6,333 nucleotides of DNA from Gammaproteobacteria bacterium (GTDB lineage Bacteria; Pseudomonadota; Gammaproteobacteria; Arenicellales; UBA868), in NCBI GenBank assembly GCA_003529705.1, contig DPVA01000158.1, positions 1-6,333 on the forward strand. Direction: 5' to 3'. This document shows positions 5,062-6,333 of the stretch, in pieces (the stretch's first letter is position 1; each line of letters starts with the position of its first letter). Under the pieces are notes generated by a model. It saw only the letters and a list, made by a program, of their open reading frames with translations, made no database searches and had not been told where the DNA came from. The position numbers were made by a program, and so were the translations under genes.

Positions 5062-5619
5062 GTGCTGATCGAGACTGTCAACATCGTCCTTTTGGCGCTG
5101 CTCGCGGTGACAGCGATTGCTGCAGTGCGGCTACATGATCTTTTTGCCGTAGCGATGATGTTCAGCATTTACAGCTTGCTTGCCGCCGCCATGTTCGTTC
5201 TGCTTGACGCTGTAGACGTTGCGTTTACCGAAGCCGCCGTCGGGGTAGGTATCTCAACCGTGCTGATGCTCGGCACGATTGGGCTGGTAGGACGACATGA
5301 ACAGCCTTCAACCCGTCGTTCTTTGTTGCCGTTGGCGGTCGTTATCGCGACCGGGGCGGCACTTATTTATGGCACGCTGGACATGCCCTTCTTTGGCGAC
5401 CCGACTGCCCCGGTGCATCAGCATGTGGCGCCGTTCTATATCACGGGGTCGCCCAGTCAGACTGGTGTGCCCAACGTCGTCACCAGTATCCTGGCGAGTT
5501 ATCGTGGCTACGATACGCTCGGCGAACTGGCAGTGATCTTTACCGCAGGCGTGGGCGTACTCGCCCTGCTGGGCCTGCGCCGGCGCAAACGCCCCGGAAA
5601 AGAAGAGACCACAAAATGA
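5062..5619 (+). CDS. MbhD-MbhE-like subunit: detached C-terminal part of MrpA
   Basis: The 185-residue membrane protein corresponds to the C-terminal region of MrpA, which in archaeal Mbh complexes is split into MbhD and MbhE. The first half is MbhD-like (DUF4040): hydrophobic segments near 5-22 and 27-48, then DVAFTEAAVGVGISTVLML (52-70) with Glu57 at the position of the conserved membrane Glu. The second half is MbhE-like: a helix near 88-104, then HVAPFYI and PNVVTSILASYRGYDTLGEL (137-156), and a final helix before a basic RRRKR tail. Many databases label such proteins antiporter subunit B. The start is GTG, abutting the mrpG stop; GAGG at 5047-5050 is rather distant. It overlaps mrpB by four bases. 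The large NuoL-like part of MrpA is not attached and not in the window. Confidence 0.88.
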   Translation: MLIETVNIVLLALLAVTAIAAVRLHDLFAVAMMFSIYSLLAAAMFVLLDAVDVAFTEAAVGVGISTVLMLGTIGLVGRHEQPSTRRSLLPLAVVIATGAALIYGTLDMPFFGDPTAPVHQHVAPFYITGSPSQTGVPNVVTSILASYRGYDTLGELAVIFTAGVGVLALLGLRRRKRPGKEETTK

Positions 5620-6035
5620 TTGATAATCCGGTTCTGCGCATCGTTGCCAAAATTATCATTCCGATGATCCTGCTGTTTGCGCTTTATGTTCAGTTTCACG
5701 GTGATTTCGGACCGGGCGGAGGCTTTCAGGCCGGTGTGATCTTTGCCGCCGGCTTTATTCTCTATGGTCTTGTTTTCGGCACCGAAGCGCTGCGTAGCGC
5801 CGTGCCGCCCGGAGCGCTTCGCCTGCTCACGGCCTTCGGCCTGCTGCTTTTCGCCGGGGTAGGCGCGGTCACAATGCTGGCAGGTTCGGACTACCTTGCC
5901 TACAACGTACTCTCGCAGGATCCCGTTGCGGGACAACACCTTGGCATCCTGATTGTCGAATTTGGCGTAGGCGTTACGGTAAGCGCGGTAATGATCACTA
6001 TCTTTCTTGCCTTCGCTGGACGTAACGATCCATGA
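5616..6035 (+). CDS. mrpB: Mrp-type Na+/H+ antiporter subunit B (MnhB domain)
   Basis: MrpB is a four-helix membrane subunit. The 139-residue protein is a lone MnhB domain: a first helix (about 8-27), the invariant HGDFGPGGGFQAGVIFAAGF (28-47), a third segment (about 69-89) and a final one, ILIVEFGVGVTVSAVMITIFLAF. Its length equals the usual family size. It overlaps the previous gene by ATGA at the start and mrpC by ATGA at the end. Confidence 0.95.
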   Translation: MIDNPVLRIVAKIIIPMILLFALYVQFHGDFGPGGGFQAGVIFAAGFILYGLVFGTEALRSAVPPGALRLLTAFGLLLFAGVGAVTMLAGSDYLAYNVLSQDPVAGQHLGILIVEFGVGVTVSAVMITIFLAFAGRNDP

Positions 6036-6333
6036 CGATCGCCGGCCTGTACAACTACTGGATCGTCATCCTGCTGATGATGACCGGTTTTTATGTCGTG
6101 ATTTCAAGCGGAAATCTGGTGAAGAAGATCATCGGCCTGAACCTCTTCCAGGCTTCGGTATTCATCCTCTACATCAGCGTTGGGAAAATGGCGGACGGGC
6201 GTGTCCCGATCCTTCAGGAAGGGGTCAGCGACTACTCCAACCCCCTGCCCCATGTGCTTATCCTGACGGCGATTGTGGTGGGCGTCTCGACTACCGCACT
6301 GGGGCTCGCACTGGTCGTCAGGATACGTGAAGC
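6032..6333 (+). CDS. mrpC: Mrp-type Na+/H+ antiporter subunit C, 3' end outside window
   Basis: MrpC is homologous to NuoK of respiratory complex I and is one of the core membrane subunits of the antiporter. One hundred codons are present before the window ends, with no stop. Three hydrophobic segments are visible (about 9-25, 33-50 and 75-97), with the conserved IIGLNLFQASVFILYIS (33-49) and DYSNPLPHVLILTAIVVG (67-84), the latter matching the DPLPQALVLTAIVI-type signature of the family. It overlaps mrpB by four bases. An antiporter-like mrpD gene is expected next. Confidence 0.94.
   Translation, partial: MTIAGLYNYWIVILLMMTGFYVVISSGNLVKKIIGLNLFQASVFILYISVGKMADGRVPILQEGVSDYSNPLPHVLILTAIVVGVSTTALGLALVVRIRE

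Noticed and set aside
4686..5168. Minus-strand open frame of 160 codons opposite mrpF-mrpG
   Set aside because: Composition is Ser/Arg/Cys-rich with no recognisable motif; it is the shadow of the conserved mrpF, mrpG and MbhD-like genes.
5508..5939. Minus-strand open frame of 143 codons opposite the MbhD-E and mrpB genes
   Set aside because: No family features; it overlaps two strongly conserved genes throughout.
1..6333. Search for CRISPR arrays, insertion sequences, tRNA or rRNA genes, phage or defence genes, or a new gene system
   Set aside because: No direct repeat array, transposase, RNA gene or defence domain is visible; coding space is filled by conserved housekeeping, regulatory and antiporter genes.

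Overview
The window reads as a chromosomal segment of a gammaproteobacterium with moderately high GC content. The minus strand carries yicC, gmk and rpoZ in that order of transcription. This is a gammaproteobacterial block, normally followed by spoT, which would lie past the left edge. The plus strand carries a cytosolic Ser/Thr protein kinase, a GntR/FadR-type (FCD) regulator very like PdhR, and the first six genes of an Mrp-type multisubunit cation/proton antiporter operon. An Mrp system and a strongly acidic tail on the RNA polymerase omega subunit fit a salt- or alkali-adapted bacterium, but this is inference and no genus can be named from the sequence.

Layout: 1-390 (-) rpoZ, open at the left edge; 391-506 a structured intergenic stretch with hairpin potential and a palindrome; 507-1172 (-) gmk; 1165-2031 (-) yicC. 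The divergent yicC/kinase intergenic region (2032-2162) holds an AT-rich block that could supply -10 elements in both directions. Then come 2163-3053 (+) kinase; 3054-3167 with a possible promoter and a clear GntR/FCD-type operator, TGGTCTTACCA, just before the regulator; 3168-3920 (+) regulator; 3921-3986 a short gap with two inverted repeats; and from 3987 to the right edge mrpE, mrpF, mrpG, a MbhD-MbhE-like gene (the detached C-terminal part of MrpA), mrpB and the start of mrpC. These six overlap or abut one another and are evidently translationally coupled.

How the genes fit together: the minus-strand operon combines RNA metabolism (YicC ribonuclease), guanine nucleotide supply (guanylate kinase) and RNA polymerase assembly (omega), with (p)ppGpp metabolism probably following. 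The Mrp genes encode membrane subunits of one antiporter. Their order E-F-G-(A C-terminus)-B-C is not the classical A-to-G order of Bacillus; it matches the order of the homologous membrane module in archaeal Mbh hydrogenases. The FCD regulator lies 66 bp upstream of mrpE on the same strand and may control itself and perhaps the antiporter.

No tRNA, rRNA, CRISPR array, insertion sequence or phage gene is visible. I found no convincing undescribed system. The points most worth checking are the regulator-mrp link with its operator, the Mbh-like subunit order with a free MrpA C-terminus, the acidic extension of omega, and the symmetrical divergent promoter.
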